From positions 6,139,724 to 6,203,723 of the forward strand of contig NZ_CP135918.1 in the NCBI RefSeq assembly GCF_032393985.1: a DNA stretch of 64,000 nucleotides, read 5' to 3'. This stretch comes from Fischerella sp. JS2 (GTDB taxonomy: Bacteria > Cyanobacteriota > Cyanobacteriia > Cyanobacteriales > Nostocaceae). This document shows positions 55,939 to 64,000 of this stretch, piece after piece (the first letter of the stretch is position 1; every line of letters starts with the position of its first letter). The notes below the pieces were generated by a model that worked only from the letters and a program-made list of their open reading frames with translations, had not been told where the DNA came from and did no database searches. The position numbers and the translations under genes were made by a program.

Positions 55939-56121
55939 ATGAATCGTTCAAAAATTGTCGCAATTATTACAGGTGTTTTTTCTTTGATTTTAGCGATCGC
56001 CTACCTGCTGCTTGTGCAAATATTAGACTTTCGTGGAGAAATGAAACCTGCTCCTATCAGTGAAATGGAACAGCCAGTATCAATAGTTACGCCTTCTTCG
56101 ACAAACATACTAATTTCTTAA
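55939..56121 (+). CDS. small single-helix membrane protein
   Basis: A 60-residue protein: MNRSKIVAIITGVFSLILAI opens a single N-terminal helix (about 7-26) followed by a short hydrophilic tail with EMKPAP. An AGGA lies about 9 bases before the ATG. Similar short proteins with an RSKxVAIITG start are familiar from cyanobacterial genomes, but I cannot name a function. It overlaps nothing and ends 13 bp from the convergent xseB stop. Confidence 0.65.
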   Translation: MNRSKIVAIITGVFSLILAIAYLLLVQILDFRGEMKPAPISEMEQPVSIVTPSSTNILIS

Positions 56122-56134
56122 ACTTAATCCCCAA

Positions 56135-56374
56135 CTACTGATCATCCAAAGTTTCAATCAACAAATCTACCTGCTGTTGTCGCTGACGTAAAAAACTTTC
56201 ACACTCACGCAAATACTCAACAGCTTGAGCAAATTGCTCAAACACATCAGCCAACTCCAACTCACCCCCCTCAATTCGATCAATCATACCTTCTATCTCA
56301 GCAACCTTCGCCTCATAATTCCAGACCTCGACCTCTACAGACTTAGAATTAGAAGAATTAACACGTCTAGCCAT
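56135..56374 (-). CDS. xseB: exodeoxyribonuclease VII small subunit
   Basis: A 79-residue helical protein of the XseB family. The core [20 protein letters not shown] and [20 protein letters not shown] matches the family pattern (two antiparallel helices). Several copies bind one XseA large subunit and the complex degrades single-stranded DNA to oligonucleotides. The ATG at 56374 has GAGG very close (4-5 bases), as for a coupled gene. It lies 40 bp after the xseA stop, in the same unit. Confidence 0.93.
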   Translation of the reverse strand: MARRVNSSNSKSVEVEVWNYEAKVAEIEGMIDRIEGGELELADVFEQFAQAVEYLRECESFLRQRQQQVDLLIETLDDQ

Positions 56375-56414
56375 CAAACCTCTGCGTCCTCTGCGTCTGT
56401 GTAGTTTAAACTTC

Positions 56415-57647
56415 TTACTCTTTTTTACCCGTAACCCTGACTTTCACCTCACCCTGCCCCAACTGTATCACCAGTTCTTGCCCCATAGCTAACTCAGTCG
56501 CACTGCGAACAATTATCCCATCTTCTTGCCTAACCACCGCATAACCACGTTGTAACACAGCTCTGGGGTCAAGAGTTGTTAACTTCTGTCGTAACATCTC
56601 CAAATGCTGAGTTGCTTGTTGTAATTTACCAGACGTGATTTGCACCAATTTCTGACGTTGCCAAATCAGCGCCTGCATTTGTTGCTGTACCTGCTTATCC
56701 AAGCGTAAACGCTGCAAACGTTCTCGTAGTCCTTGCAGCTGATCATCAGCAGTTTCTAACTCCCGTTGCACAACTTGCTGCAAACTCACAACTCTCTGTT
56801 GATGCTGATTATATAGATCCGCCAGTGCCGGAACAACTCGTTCTGCCGCCGCAGTGGGAGTATGCACATTCTCATCTGCAGCTAAATCTACCAAAGACTC
56901 ATCCCTTTGATGCCCAATTCCAGTAATGATAGGAATTGTACAATTAGCCACAGCTCGCACTACCCGCTCATCATTAAAACAAGCTAATTCCTCAACCGCA
57001 CCTCCTCCCCGCGATAAAATTATCACCTCGGCCCGTCTATCTCTTTCTACCCTTTGAATTGCCTTCACAATAGACTCTGGTGCTTGCTCACCCTGAACTG
57101 TAGCAGGAGAAAATAAAACACGTAAACCAGGGTATCTTTGTTTGAGAGTCTTTTGGATATCCCCCCAAGCAGCAGCAGTAGGTGAAGTGACAACAGCAAT
57201 CGTTTGGGGATGAGAAGGAAGCGATCGCTTCCTTTGTGGATCAAATAATCCTTCTGCTTCTAGACGGTTTCGCAGTTGTTGGTAACGTAGCGCCTGCAAA
57301 CCCACACCAGCAGGTAAAGCTTGCCAAACAGAAAGTTGATATTCACTCCGTGCTGAGTATAATCTTATACTGCCTAACACAATCAACTGCTCCCCTACAG
57401 TTGGTCTTTGCATCAGTTGTGTTAATTGCCCATTCCATACCACACATTTAATTGCTGCTGGACTATCGGGGTCTTGCAATGTAAAAAATAAGCCACTGCG
57501 GTGGTTGTTAGCACTAGAAACTTCTCCAATTACCCAAATTTGTCGCAATTGTTCATCTTGTTCTAGTAACAAGCGGATATAGTCAGTCAAACCAGCGACG
57601 CTAACAGCTGTATCAGGAATTAAAAAGTCAGTAAAATCAGCAGTCAT
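56415..57647 (-). CDS. xseA: exodeoxyribonuclease VII large subunit
   Basis: A 410-residue nuclease subunit. The N-terminal OB-fold is shown by [20 protein letters not shown] and [18 protein letters not shown]. The catalytic domain has [14 protein letters not shown] and [18 protein letters not shown], and a long coiled coil (about 270-360) is rich in Gln/Leu. The C-terminus includes [13 protein letters not shown]. With XseB it forms exonuclease VII, which trims single strands in repair and recombination. It is divergent from recA across a region with a LexA-type site, so the two may share SOS control (inference). Confidence 0.95.
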   Translation of the reverse strand: MTADFTDFLIPDTAVSVAGLTDYIRLLLEQDEQLRQIWVIGEVSSANNHRSGLFFTLQDPDSPAAIKCVVWNGQLTQLMQRPTVGEQLIVLGSIRLYSARSEYQLSVWQALPAGVGLQALRYQQLRNRLEAEGLFDPQRKRSLPSHPQTIAVVTSPTAAAWGDIQKTLKQRYPGLRVLFSPATVQGEQAPESIVKAIQRVERDRRAEVIILSRGGGAVEELACFNDERVVRAVANCTIPIITGIGHQRDESLVDLAADENVHTPTAAAERVVPALADLYNQHQQRVVSLQQVVQRELETADDQLQGLRERLQRLRLDKQVQQQMQALIWQRQKLVQITSGKLQQATQHLEMLRQKLTTLDPRAVLQRGYAVVRQEDGIIVRSATELAMGQELVIQLGQGEVKVRVTGKKE

Positions 57648-58043
57648 TCGATTTTGGATTTTAGATTGGTTCCGGGACTTGTATCCTGGGATAAATTATT
57701 GTCAACAGAGTTCTGTAAATAAAAGTAAAAATATGCTTGTAGTAGCACTTGAGCAGGCATATAGCTACTACATGTTGCATAATAACCAAGATAGACAATA
57801 CAAAATTTAATACCAAATACCAATTTTCAAAATGATTGCAACAGATAGATTTACAGAACCTATACCCAGATAAGGTGTCCCCATCCAAAATCTAAAATGG
57901 TATAATTCCCAGTCCTAGCAATTATTGAGCAGCCCGCGTTAAACTATGTAGCGATTAGCCGCAGGAAAATGTCAAAATAGTATATCTGTTCTATTAAATC
58001 TTCCCAAGCAACACTCCCTAAATCCATATATATAGAGGTAGGA
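57648..58043. other. divergent xseA/recA intergenic region
   Basis: This 396-bp space contains two copies of the CCAAAATCTAAAAT repeat (57651-57669 inverted, 57883-57900), and a LexA-box-like site at 57979-57992. A short minus-strand frame over 57661-57888 is not credible as a gene. Confidence 0.6.
57979..57992. promoter_or_regulatory. candidate LexA (SOS) box upstream of recA
   Basis: AGTATATCTGTTCT matches the cyanobacterial LexA consensus RGTAC-N3-DGTWCB at all defined positions but one (AGTAT for RGTAC). It lies 51 bp before the recA start codon, within reach of the promoter. The site is supported by position and near-identity, not by experiment. Confidence 0.6.
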
Positions 58044-59123
58044 ATGGCTGTTAATACTGATAATGCTGGCAAGCAAAAAGCGCTCAACATGGTACTCAAC
58101 CAAATTGAGCGTACTTTTGGCAAAGGAACAATCATGCGCTTGGGCGACGCTACCCGGATGCGGGTAGAAACCATCTCCAGTGGGGCGCTGACATTGGATT
58201 TGGCGTTAGGCGGTGGTTTACCTAAAGGTCGGGTGATAGAGATTTATGGCCCAGAAAGTTCTGGTAAGACGACTTTAGCACTACACGCCGTTGCAGAAGT
58301 ACAAAAAAATGGCGGTATTGCTGCCTATGTTGATGCAGAACACGCCCTCGACCCCACCTATGCTGCGGCTTTAGGCGTAGATACAGAGAACTTATTGGTT
58401 TCTCAACCAGATACAGGAGAAGCAGCATTAGAAATTGTCGATCAACTCGTTCGTTCAGCAGCAGTAGATATAGTTGTTATTGACTCGGTAGCAGCCCTAG
58501 TCCCCCGTGCGGAAATTGAAGGTGATATGGGCGATGCCCACGTTGGTCTTCAGGCAAGATTGATGAGCCAAGCTCTGCGTAAAATAACTGGTAACATTGG
58601 TAAATCTGGCTGCACAGTAATCTTCCTCAACCAGTTACGACAAAAAATTGGTATCAGCTACGGTAATCCAGAGACTACAACTGGTGGTAATGCTCTCAAA
58701 TATTACGCTTCGGTACGCTTGGATATCCGCCGGATTCAAACCCTGAAAAAAGGAACCGAGGAATTTGGTAATCGCGTCAAAGTCAAAGTTGCTAAAAATA
58801 AAGTCGCGCCACCTTTTAGAGTTGCAGAATTTGACATTATTTTTGGTAGAGGTATTTCTACCTTGGGTTGTCTTGTAGATTTAGCAGAAGAAACTGGCGT
58901 ACTCAACCGTAAGGGAGCATGGTATAGTTACAATGGCGACAATATTTCCCAAGGTCGAGATAACGCCATTAAGTACTTAGAAGAAAAATCGGAATTTGCT
59001 GAACAAATTAAGCAACTAGTAAGAGAAAAATTAGAAAAAGGAGCTGTTGTTTCCGCTACCTCTGTTAGGAAGACAAACGAAGACGAAGACGAAGATATGG
59101 ATGATGCTTCTGAAGAAGAATAG
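58044..59123 (+). CDS. recA: recombinase RecA
   Basis: A 359-residue recombinase that forms filaments on single-stranded DNA and catalyses strand exchange. Walker A GPESSGKT is at 69-76, Walker B region [10 protein letters not shown] near 145 and the L2-type loop [17 protein letters not shown] near 213. The C-terminus is strongly acidic ([15 protein letters not shown]), as in most cyanobacterial RecA proteins. No intein is present. The start is supported by GAGGTAGGA before the ATG. It is single, with a strong terminator downstream. Confidence 0.98.
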   Translation: MAVNTDNAGKQKALNMVLNQIERTFGKGTIMRLGDATRMRVETISSGALTLDLALGGGLPKGRVIEIYGPESSGKTTLALHAVAEVQKNGGIAAYVDAEHALDPTYAAALGVDTENLLVSQPDTGEAALEIVDQLVRSAAVDIVVIDSVAALVPRAEIEGDMGDAHVGLQARLMSQALRKITGNIGKSGCTVIFLNQLRQKIGISYGNPETTTGGNALKYYASVRLDIRRIQTLKKGTEEFGNRVKVKVAKNKVAPPFRVAEFDIIFGRGISTLGCLVDLAEETGVLNRKGAWYSYNGDNISQGRDNAIKYLEEKSEFAEQIKQLVREKLEKGAVVSATSVRKTNEDEDEDMDDASEEE

Positions 59124-59220
59124 TATCGGTTAGTGATTAGTGCTTAGTAGTTAAAAATCAGTGAACAGTGAGTAATAAAATTCGATAACTGCTAACTGCT
59201 AACCGTTTTCTATGAGGAAA

Positions 59221-59259
59221 ACACAAACCCCAACTTCTTTAAGAAGTCGGGGTTTGTGT
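59221..59259. terminator. bidirectional terminator between recA and FHA gene
   Basis: ACACAAACCCC and GGGGTTTGTGT pair, continuing into ACTTCTT/AAGAAGT with one internal mismatch. The 39-base hairpin has a 1-base loop as written. It lies between the convergent recA and FHA-protein genes. Confidence 0.75.
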
Positions 59260-59318
59260 CTTGCAATTTTCACAAATCAAGGTTAATAAAATACTCATCA
59301 AATCTGTAAAAACAGCTA

Positions 59319-60062
59319 TTAAATAGAATTACTAGGTATTTGCTTGCTAAAGAAATTATCTAAAATATCTGATTGCTGTTTTTGACTTAGCGATGCTGCA
59401 ATTTCTTCACTACTGAGTATTGGAACCTTTCTAAAAGCTTCTAAAGTATGATCTAAGTTCTCCAGAGATATTTTTCTACCAAAAGGGCAACTATTTATTT
59501 GTGCCTCATCACTACTTTTGCGTGTAACTAGTTGCATCAATAACTCAACTGCAACTCTAGGCAATACTTGGGGTGGTGTCAAATTCATGTAAAAAGAAAA
59601 AGTCATGCTACCTAGCCGAATATGATCGCCATCTTGTAGTTTGATTGGACGATAAACAGGTTCACCATTCACAAAAGAACCATTGGTACTACTAAAGTCA
59701 ACTAGGTAAAAGCCTGAATACTCAGCATTTTCAATATACTGAATAGATGCATGTCGGCGAGACACGCGTCTGTCACAAACACAAATACCACAAGTGCGAT
59801 CGCGCCCTATAGTCCAAATATACTGTGGTTGTAATAATGTTTGCGTCTTACCCTCACATAAATTGGTAGTGACATAAACAGCAGAACCATCGATTACGCC
59901 TTGTAGATAACACCCTTGCACTATAGTAGACAACGGCTGAGGTAAATTTTCTAATTGAAGGATTTCATCTAAAAAACTACTATGATGTTCATACAACTTA
60001 AGAAATACTTGATATAAACTTAGCCGCTTTTCTAATTCCTTTTCTGAAAATTCAGCAATCAT
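59319..60062 (-). CDS. FHA-domain protein
   Basis: A 247-residue protein. The FHA domain (about 80-160) has WTIGRDRTCGICVCDRRVSR, RHASIQY and DFSSTNGSFVNG, the residues that bind phosphothreonine. The first 75 residues are helical and the last 80 hold no domain I recognise. FHA proteins link Ser/Thr kinases to their targets. The gene lies 607 bp downstream of a Ser/Thr kinase on the same strand, so a functional link is plausible. The start ATG has no strong ribosome site. Confidence 0.9.
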   Translation of the reverse strand: MIAEFSEKELEKRLSLYQVFLKLYEHHSSFLDEILQLENLPQPLSTIVQGCYLQGVIDGSAVYVTTNLCEGKTQTLLQPQYIWTIGRDRTCGICVCDRRVSRRHASIQYIENAEYSGFYLVDFSSTNGSFVNGEPVYRPIKLQDGDHIRLGSMTFSFYMNLTPPQVLPRVAVELLMQLVTRKSSDEAQINSCPFGRKISLENLDHTLEAFRKVPILSSEEIAASLSQKQQSDILDNFFSKQIPSNSI

Positions 60063-60669
60063 AGCTTAGCCTTTATATTGCTAACAAATATCTATTTTTG
60101 AAGCCAGTTGTGAACAATTATTCTCAAGCTTATAATCTGGAACAGTTTCTGGTGTACTTGATGCTGTGACTTTGAGCATCAAGCAATAGACATCATGAAG
60201 TTTTCCCTTTCCCAGATTAAAGTTTCTCTTCAGTTTAAAGTAACCGCAATACTACTTAATATTGAGAAAAGATTTAGAATAATTGCTTTAGTTAGCTTAA
60301 CAATAATATATAACTGTTTATTGAAACAATATTGATCAAACAATTGAACTTACACAAAGCAATTTCCAACTTGTTACCAAGTTCAACCTAGTAATGAGGG
60401 TAATCGGCTTGCTTGGGGCTGTTTTACCCTTTAATATGCAACCCTTTATAGGGACATATAGTTGTGCGTCTCTAGCGTTGAAAACAGACGTAAAAATTAT
60501 ATAAGTTAGATGAATTTTATTAGCCTAACATCCTGCCCTCAAATAAATTGGGGCGTGAGGCAAAAACCCATTTTCACAGTGATTCAGTGATCAGTTATTG
60601 ATTACTGATCACTGTTAACTGATAACTGATTGAAGCAGTTTACTTGCGGATGATTCAATTGTTTAGTCT
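60063..60669. other. intergenic region between kinase and FHA genes
   Basis: This 607-bp AT-rich space separates the two signalling genes. It holds a 10-bp perfect inverted repeat at 60586-60613 and no recognisable gene. The FHA-gene promoter should lie in the part near 60062. Confidence 0.5.
60586..60613. repeat. AGTGATCAGT/ACTGATCACT inverted repeat
   Basis: A perfect 10-bp stem with an 8-base loop, followed by TAACTGATAACTGA direct repeats. It lies about 55 bp beyond the kinase stop and may terminate its transcript. Confidence 0.6.
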
Positions 60670-62286
60670 TTACAACAACCCTCGTCTACCATTGGGACGT
60701 ACCGTCATCCAATTCGTTTTGGCTAGTGCTAGTTGTTCTTCAGAAATTTTTGCACCAGTCAAATTAGCACCACACAAATTAGCTCCCCGTAGGTTGGCGT
60801 TTTGCAGATAAGCATAGCTGAGATCCGCACCTCGTAAGTCTGCTCCCTCTAAATCAGCATTATTCAGGTAAGCTTTGGTTAAATTACTATCTCTAAGATT
60901 CGCTCGATTCAGACTAGCTCTGCCAAAGTCACTACTTTGGAGATTAGCTCCTTGGAAGTTAACTCTTTGCAGTTGAGAAGAATGAAAATTTGTTTCTGAT
61001 AAATTGGCACCTTGCAAGTTGAGCAGATTTAAATTGTGTAGGGCAAAATCCCGTCTCCCTTTCAGATAAGCTGCAATCAAATTTTGGCTATCTAATTGGC
61101 GCATAGCCTGAGCTTTTTGACCTTGAGAACTACTACAACTGCTAGCCAAAGTTGTTGATTTTGTGGTTAGCGTTCGTTGTCGTGTTCCCCCTGCATGGGT
61201 AACACCAGCACCTTCTGTGATTTTAGCCCGTCTTGCTCGAATTGCTGCTGCTACCTGCGCCACACTCATACCAGAGACACCGGAAGGATTGCTGCTATAA
61301 ATACCAGAATCTTCTAAATGGTGAACTGTTCGTTCTTTAACACCGCCGCTTGGTTGAGAAACCAAACTTTTCGACAAACTCTCTAAATACGGTTCTAGTT
61401 CTAATGCTCTGAGTACTTCTTCAGCTGTTTGGTAGCGATTACGTACAGAGACTTCCAGCATTTTCCGCAACACGTCTGCTAGATGATCACTCACATGTAC
61501 GTGATGTTCCCATATCATTTCGCCTGTTGTGGGTTTATATTCCAAATCTTTAGGAGATTTGCTGGTTAGTAGATAAATGCATGTAATTCCCAAAGCATAG
61601 ATATCACTAGCGTAGACTGGACGCATTGCCATTTGCTCGGGAGGTGCAAAACCAGGAGTGCCAATTGCATATGCAGTTAATGCTGTGTGTTCTGAGTGGT
61701 TCATCACAGCTTGTCTGACTTGATTGGTAACAGCACCAAAGTCTATAAGGACTAATCTACTATCTTGAGCGCGACGAATTATATTGGCAGGTTTGATATC
61801 ACGATGTATTACCTTACGTTCGTGTATATATTCCAGTAATGGCAGGATCTCGCTCAAAAATTGCTTCACTCCTGCTTCAGTGAATACTCCTGTATGTTTA
61901 ACCTCTTGCTGTATGGTGGAGCCGCTAATGTATTCCTGAACCAAATAGAATTGTTCGCGCTCTTCAAAGTAGTCTAACAGGCGTGGTACTTGCGGATGAT
62001 TGCCAATCTTGCCTAAAGTCATAGCTTCTCTTTCAAACAACTCCCGTGCCATTTGTAGAACGTGGGGTGCAGTTCCTGATGGACGTAATTGCTTGATTAC
62101 GCAACTCGGTTCGCCTGGCAAGGCTTCATCATTGGCTAAAAAGGTTGCTCCAAAACCACCTTGACCTAAAGCTTTCACTACCCGGTAGCGCGAGCGCAAC
62201 AGCAATCGCGAGCCACAAGACTGACACCTCTGGCAATACGCCAAGTTTTCTGGATTGGGACAGTTAGGATTTACGCAGTAGCTCAT
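60670..62286 (-). CDS. spkB: SpkB-like serine/threonine kinase with Cys motif and pentapeptide repeats
   Basis: A 538-residue Hanks-type kinase. The N-terminus has a cysteine cluster, CVNPNCPNPE followed by CQRCQSCGS (residues 4-25). The kinase domain has LGQGGFGATF as glycine loop, CVIKQL as the ATP lysine, IHRDIKPANII and LIDFGAV. From about residue 410 to 520 there are pentapeptide repeats of the A(D/N)Lxx type. Cys cluster, kinase and pentapeptide repeats are the layout of Synechocystis SpkB, implicated in oxidative-stress tolerance; the name is given by architecture. The Cys cluster could sense redox or metal. Confidence 0.88.
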   Translation of the reverse strand: MSYCVNPNCPNPENLAYCQRCQSCGSRLLLRSRYRVVKALGQGGFGATFLANDEALPGEPSCVIKQLRPSGTAPHVLQMARELFEREAMTLGKIGNHPQVPRLLDYFEEREQFYLVQEYISGSTIQQEVKHTGVFTEAGVKQFLSEILPLLEYIHERKVIHRDIKPANIIRRAQDSRLVLIDFGAVTNQVRQAVMNHSEHTALTAYAIGTPGFAPPEQMAMRPVYASDIYALGITCIYLLTSKSPKDLEYKPTTGEMIWEHHVHVSDHLADVLRKMLEVSVRNRYQTAEEVLRALELEPYLESLSKSLVSQPSGGVKERTVHHLEDSGIYSSNPSGVSGMSVAQVAAAIRARRAKITEGAGVTHAGGTRQRTLTTKSTTLASSCSSSQGQKAQAMRQLDSQNLIAAYLKGRRDFALHNLNLLNLQGANLSETNFHSSQLQRVNFQGANLQSSDFGRASLNRANLRDSNLTKAYLNNADLEGADLRGADLSYAYLQNANLRGANLCGANLTGAKISEEQLALAKTNWMTVRPNGRRGLL

Positions 62287-62653
62287 GCACTGTCAACTCG
62301 CTGCACGAAGATTCACGGGGAGTGTTACACTCACTCCGATCTCAATTATTTAGATCAAAAGCTACTTTTACCAGGTAATTTTTGCTGGAAATCCTTTGAA
62401 GAGTTGCTAAAGCCAGGCTAAGCTGACGTGAAGCAATAGTAGACTTACGTAATTTTATTAAGAGCGGCAGTAAACACTATCCCCTCGTAGGTGGGTAGGA
62501 AAACTGTCCCGCCGCTTTGGTAATTAGTAATGGGTAATTTGCCTATTACTCCAGATAGATTATGTAACCAATTAAACTTTGTATTCAGTCAATATATGAA
62601 TATTTGTTCAATAATCGTACTATAATTGACGAGAGGACATAAAGGAGAAAGCA
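62287..62653. other. divergent region between kinase and metallothionein genes
   Basis: This 367-bp space lies between divergent genes. It contains the metallothionein operator-promoter (62597-62626) at its right end. The rest has a G+C-rich stretch near 62470-62515 with no gene. Confidence 0.6.
62597..62626 (+). promoter_or_regulatory. SmtB-type operator with -10 box
   Basis: TGAA-N6-TTCA at 62597-62610, within AT-rich flanks, matches the core of SmtB/ArsR-family operators. TATAAT (62621-62626) is a good -10 box, and the operator covers the expected -35 position, so the repressor would block RNA polymerase. It lies 28 bp before the metallothionein ATG. Confidence 0.7.
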
Positions 62654-62815
62654 ATGACTACCGTAACCCAAATGAAATGTGCCTGTGAATCTTGCCTATG
62701 CATTGTTTCTATTGGAGATGCGATTCAAAAAGATGATAAATACTACTGTTCTGAAGCCTGCGCTGAAGGTCATAAAACCACGAAAGGCTGTGGTCACACT
62801 GGTTGTAGCTGTTAG
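62654..62815 (+). CDS. smtA: metallothionein (SmtA/BmtA family)
   Basis: A 53-residue Cys-rich protein that binds Zn and other soft metals in the cytoplasm. Nine cysteines are present (9, 11, 14, 16, 32, 36, 46, 51, 53), with His40 and His48, the pattern of Synechococcus SmtA in which four Zn ions sit in one cluster. Landmarks are CACESCLCIV and KYYCSEACAEGH, ending GCGHTGCSC. An AAGGAG lies 7 bases before the ATG. An SmtB-type operator lies upstream, but no smtB gene is next to it, unlike the classical smtA/smtB pair. A terminator follows 30 bp after the stop. Confidence 0.95.
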   Translation: MTTVTQMKCACESCLCIVSIGDAIQKDDKYYCSEACAEGHKTTKGCGHTGCSC

Positions 62816-62845
62816 TTAACTGTTATTCCTACCTATATAAACTTT

Positions 62846-62873
62846 CAACCCCGCTAACTAATGGGCGGGGTTG
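62846..62873. terminator. intrinsic terminator between smtA and hemL
   Basis: CAACCCCGC and GCGGGGTTG form a 9-bp perfect stem around a 10-base loop, followed by CTATTTTTT on the plus strand. It serves smtA and lies 7 bp from the hemL stop, so it may act both ways. Confidence 0.9.
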
Positions 62874-62880
62874 CTATTTT

Positions 62881-64000
62881 TTACAGTTGAGACATTACAT
62901 CCCTAGCTGCTTCTAGCGTTCTATCAATATCTTCCTCTGTGTGAGCAAAAGAAGTAAATCCAGCTTCAAATTGCGATGGTGCCAAGTAAATACCATGCTC
63001 TAACATACCGCGATGAAAACGAGCAAACTTAGCCAAATCTGATTTCTTAGCATCTTCGTAGTTATGAACAGGGCCAGCAGTAAAGAATAAACCAAACATA
63101 GCACTGATAGCACCGCCGCAAGCTGCATGACCAGTTTCTTGAGCAATTTGCAACAAACCGTTTGCCAACTTCTTGGTGATTTTATCTAAGTACTCGTAAG
63201 TCCCAGATTTTTGTAGTAATTCCAAGGTCTTAATACCCGCAGTCATGGCTAGGGGATTACCAGAAAGAGTCCCAGCTTGATACATCGGGCCAGCAGGAGC
63301 CACCATTGACATGATATCCCGACGACCACCATAGGCTCCTACAGGTAAACCACCACCGATAACTTTACCTAAGGTAGTCAGATCAGGGGTAATACCAAAC
63401 TTTTCTTGAGCGCCACCGTAGGCGATACGGAAGCCCGTCATTACCTCGTCAAATACCAATAAAGCACCGTGTTCCTGAGTAAGTTCCCGTAACCCTTCTA
63501 AAAATCCAGCGTCAGGAGGAATGAACCCAGCATTACCTACTACTGGTTCTAGAATTATTCCAGCGATTTGGTCACGGTTTTCTTCAAACAAAGCTTTGAC
63601 GGCTTCCAAATCATTGAAAGGCGCAGTTAGAGTATTACTTGTTACTGATTTGGGAACGCCGGGAGAGTCTGGTAAACCCAGGGTAGCAACACCGGAACCT
63701 GCTTTTACCAGAAACATATCAGCATGACCGTGGTAGCAACCCTCAAATTTAATGACTTTTTCACGTCCGGTGAAAGCCCGCATTAATCGCAGTACGGCCA
63801 TACAAGCCTCAGTGCCGGAGTTAACAAATCTTACCATTTCAATGCTAGGAACAGCATCAATCACCATTTCTGCTAAGACGTTTTCCAGCACGCAAGGCGC
63901 ACCAAAACTAGTGCCTTTTTCTAGGGCTTCATGCAGCGCTGCAATCACTTCCGGATGGGCATGACCACAAATAGCTGGTCCCCAAGTACCTACATAGTCG
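62881..64000 (-). CDS. hemL: glutamate-1-semialdehyde 2,1-aminomutase, 3' part (cut by window edge)
   Basis: At least 372 residues are visible, and the frame stays open to the right edge ([18 protein letters not shown] continues the known fold). Complete HemL is about 430 residues, so roughly 60 N-terminal residues lie outside. Visible landmarks are [46 protein letters not shown] and the PLP lysine in [15 protein letters not shown]. The enzyme makes 5-aminolevulinate for chlorophyll, haem and bilins in the C5 pathway. It ends next to the smtA terminator. Confidence 0.97.
   Translation of the reverse strand, partial: DYVGTWGPAICGHAHPEVIAALHEALEKGTSFGAPCVLENVLAEMVIDAVPSIEMVRFVNSGTEACMAVLRLMRAFTGREKVIKFEGCYHGHADMFLVKAGSGVATLGLPDSPGVPKSVTSNTLTAPFNDLEAVKALFEENRDQIAGIILEPVVGNAGFIPPDAGFLEGLRELTQEHGALLVFDEVMTGFRIAYGGAQEKFGITPDLTTLGKVIGGGLPVGAYGGRRDIMSMVAPAGPMYQAGTLSGNPLAMTAGIKTLELLQKSGTYEYLDKITKKLANGLLQIAQETGHAACGGAISAMFGLFFTAGPVHNYEDAKKSDLAKFARFHRGMLEHGIYLAPSQFEAGFTSFAHTEEDIDRTLEAARDVMSQL

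Noticed and set aside
57661-57888. Minus-strand 75-codon frame between xseA and recA
   Set aside because: It spans the dispersed repeats and the promoter region, has no ribosome site and resembles no protein.
58044-59123. Possible intein in RecA
   Set aside because: The reading frame is a normal-length RecA with all motifs at usual spacing.

Overview
The window is a 64-kb piece of a filamentous, very probably heterocyst-forming (Nostocales-type) cyanobacterium. The evidence is a plastoquinone-type UbiA prenyltransferase, a CruP-like carotenoid cyclase, hemL, a cyanobacterial SmtA-type metallothionein, an 8-HDF-class photolyase, many HIP1 octamers (GCGATCGC), heptanucleotide tandem repeats and several families of short palindromic intergenic repeats. 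No transposase, phage gene, CRISPR array, rRNA or tRNA was recognised.

Region 1 (1-4811) is an accessory island of small-molecule redox genes. A divergent AraC-family regulator (cut by the window edge) faces a cupin, an SDR dehydrogenase, a zinc alcohol dehydrogenase and an aldo/keto reductase. Parts of it, notably the SDR, are G+C-richer than the rest of the window. Two gene remnants lie between the intact genes: an orphan SDR C-terminus and a collapsed second alcohol dehydrogenase. The layout resembles aldehyde-detoxification loci of the YqhC/YqhD/DkgA type, and it is shrinking.

Region 2 (4990-7863) holds a lipoate-ligase-family protein, a YbjN-domain protein and the photolyase. Region 3 (7960-25237, all minus strand) is a surface-polysaccharide locus of the Wzx/Wzy type. 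In transcription order it has a Tat-exported GH10 glycosidase, a WecG/TagA/CpsF transferase, the initiating polyprenyl-phosphate sugar transferase, a Wzc-like chain-length/tyrosine kinase, a methyltransferase, a hexapeptide acyltransferase, two GT2 enzymes, the Wzy polymerase, a Gfo/Idh/MocA oxidoreductase, a nucleotide-sugar epimerase, a GT4 enzyme and the Wzx flippase. A 1.7-kb, AT-rich, hairpin-containing gap lies upstream of it.

Region 4 (26945-47711) is mostly housekeeping: ubiA, ppx, a membrane Ser/Thr kinase, a transketolase-like protein, a BrkB membrane protein, acetate kinase, a histidine phosphatase with a transaldolase-EF-hand fusion, a K+ channel, argD, an orphan osmoprotectant-binding lipoprotein, a phytochelatin-synthase-like protease and cruP. 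The spaces between these genes carry most of the repeats, including three foldback elements in a row (36237-36630) and a 41-bp element shared in opposite orientation by two loci.

Region 5 (48043-55875, plus strand) is a second glycan locus of the ABC-exporter type (Wzm/Wzt with a glycan-binding C-terminus), with one GT4, two GT2 enzymes and an asparagine-synthetase-like protein lacking the glutaminase nucleophile. Region 6 (55939-64000) has xseA-xseB divergent from recA with a near-consensus cyanobacterial LexA box, an FHA protein beside an SpkB-like Ser/Thr kinase with pentapeptide repeats, a metallothionein with an SmtB-type operator, and the 3' part of hemL.
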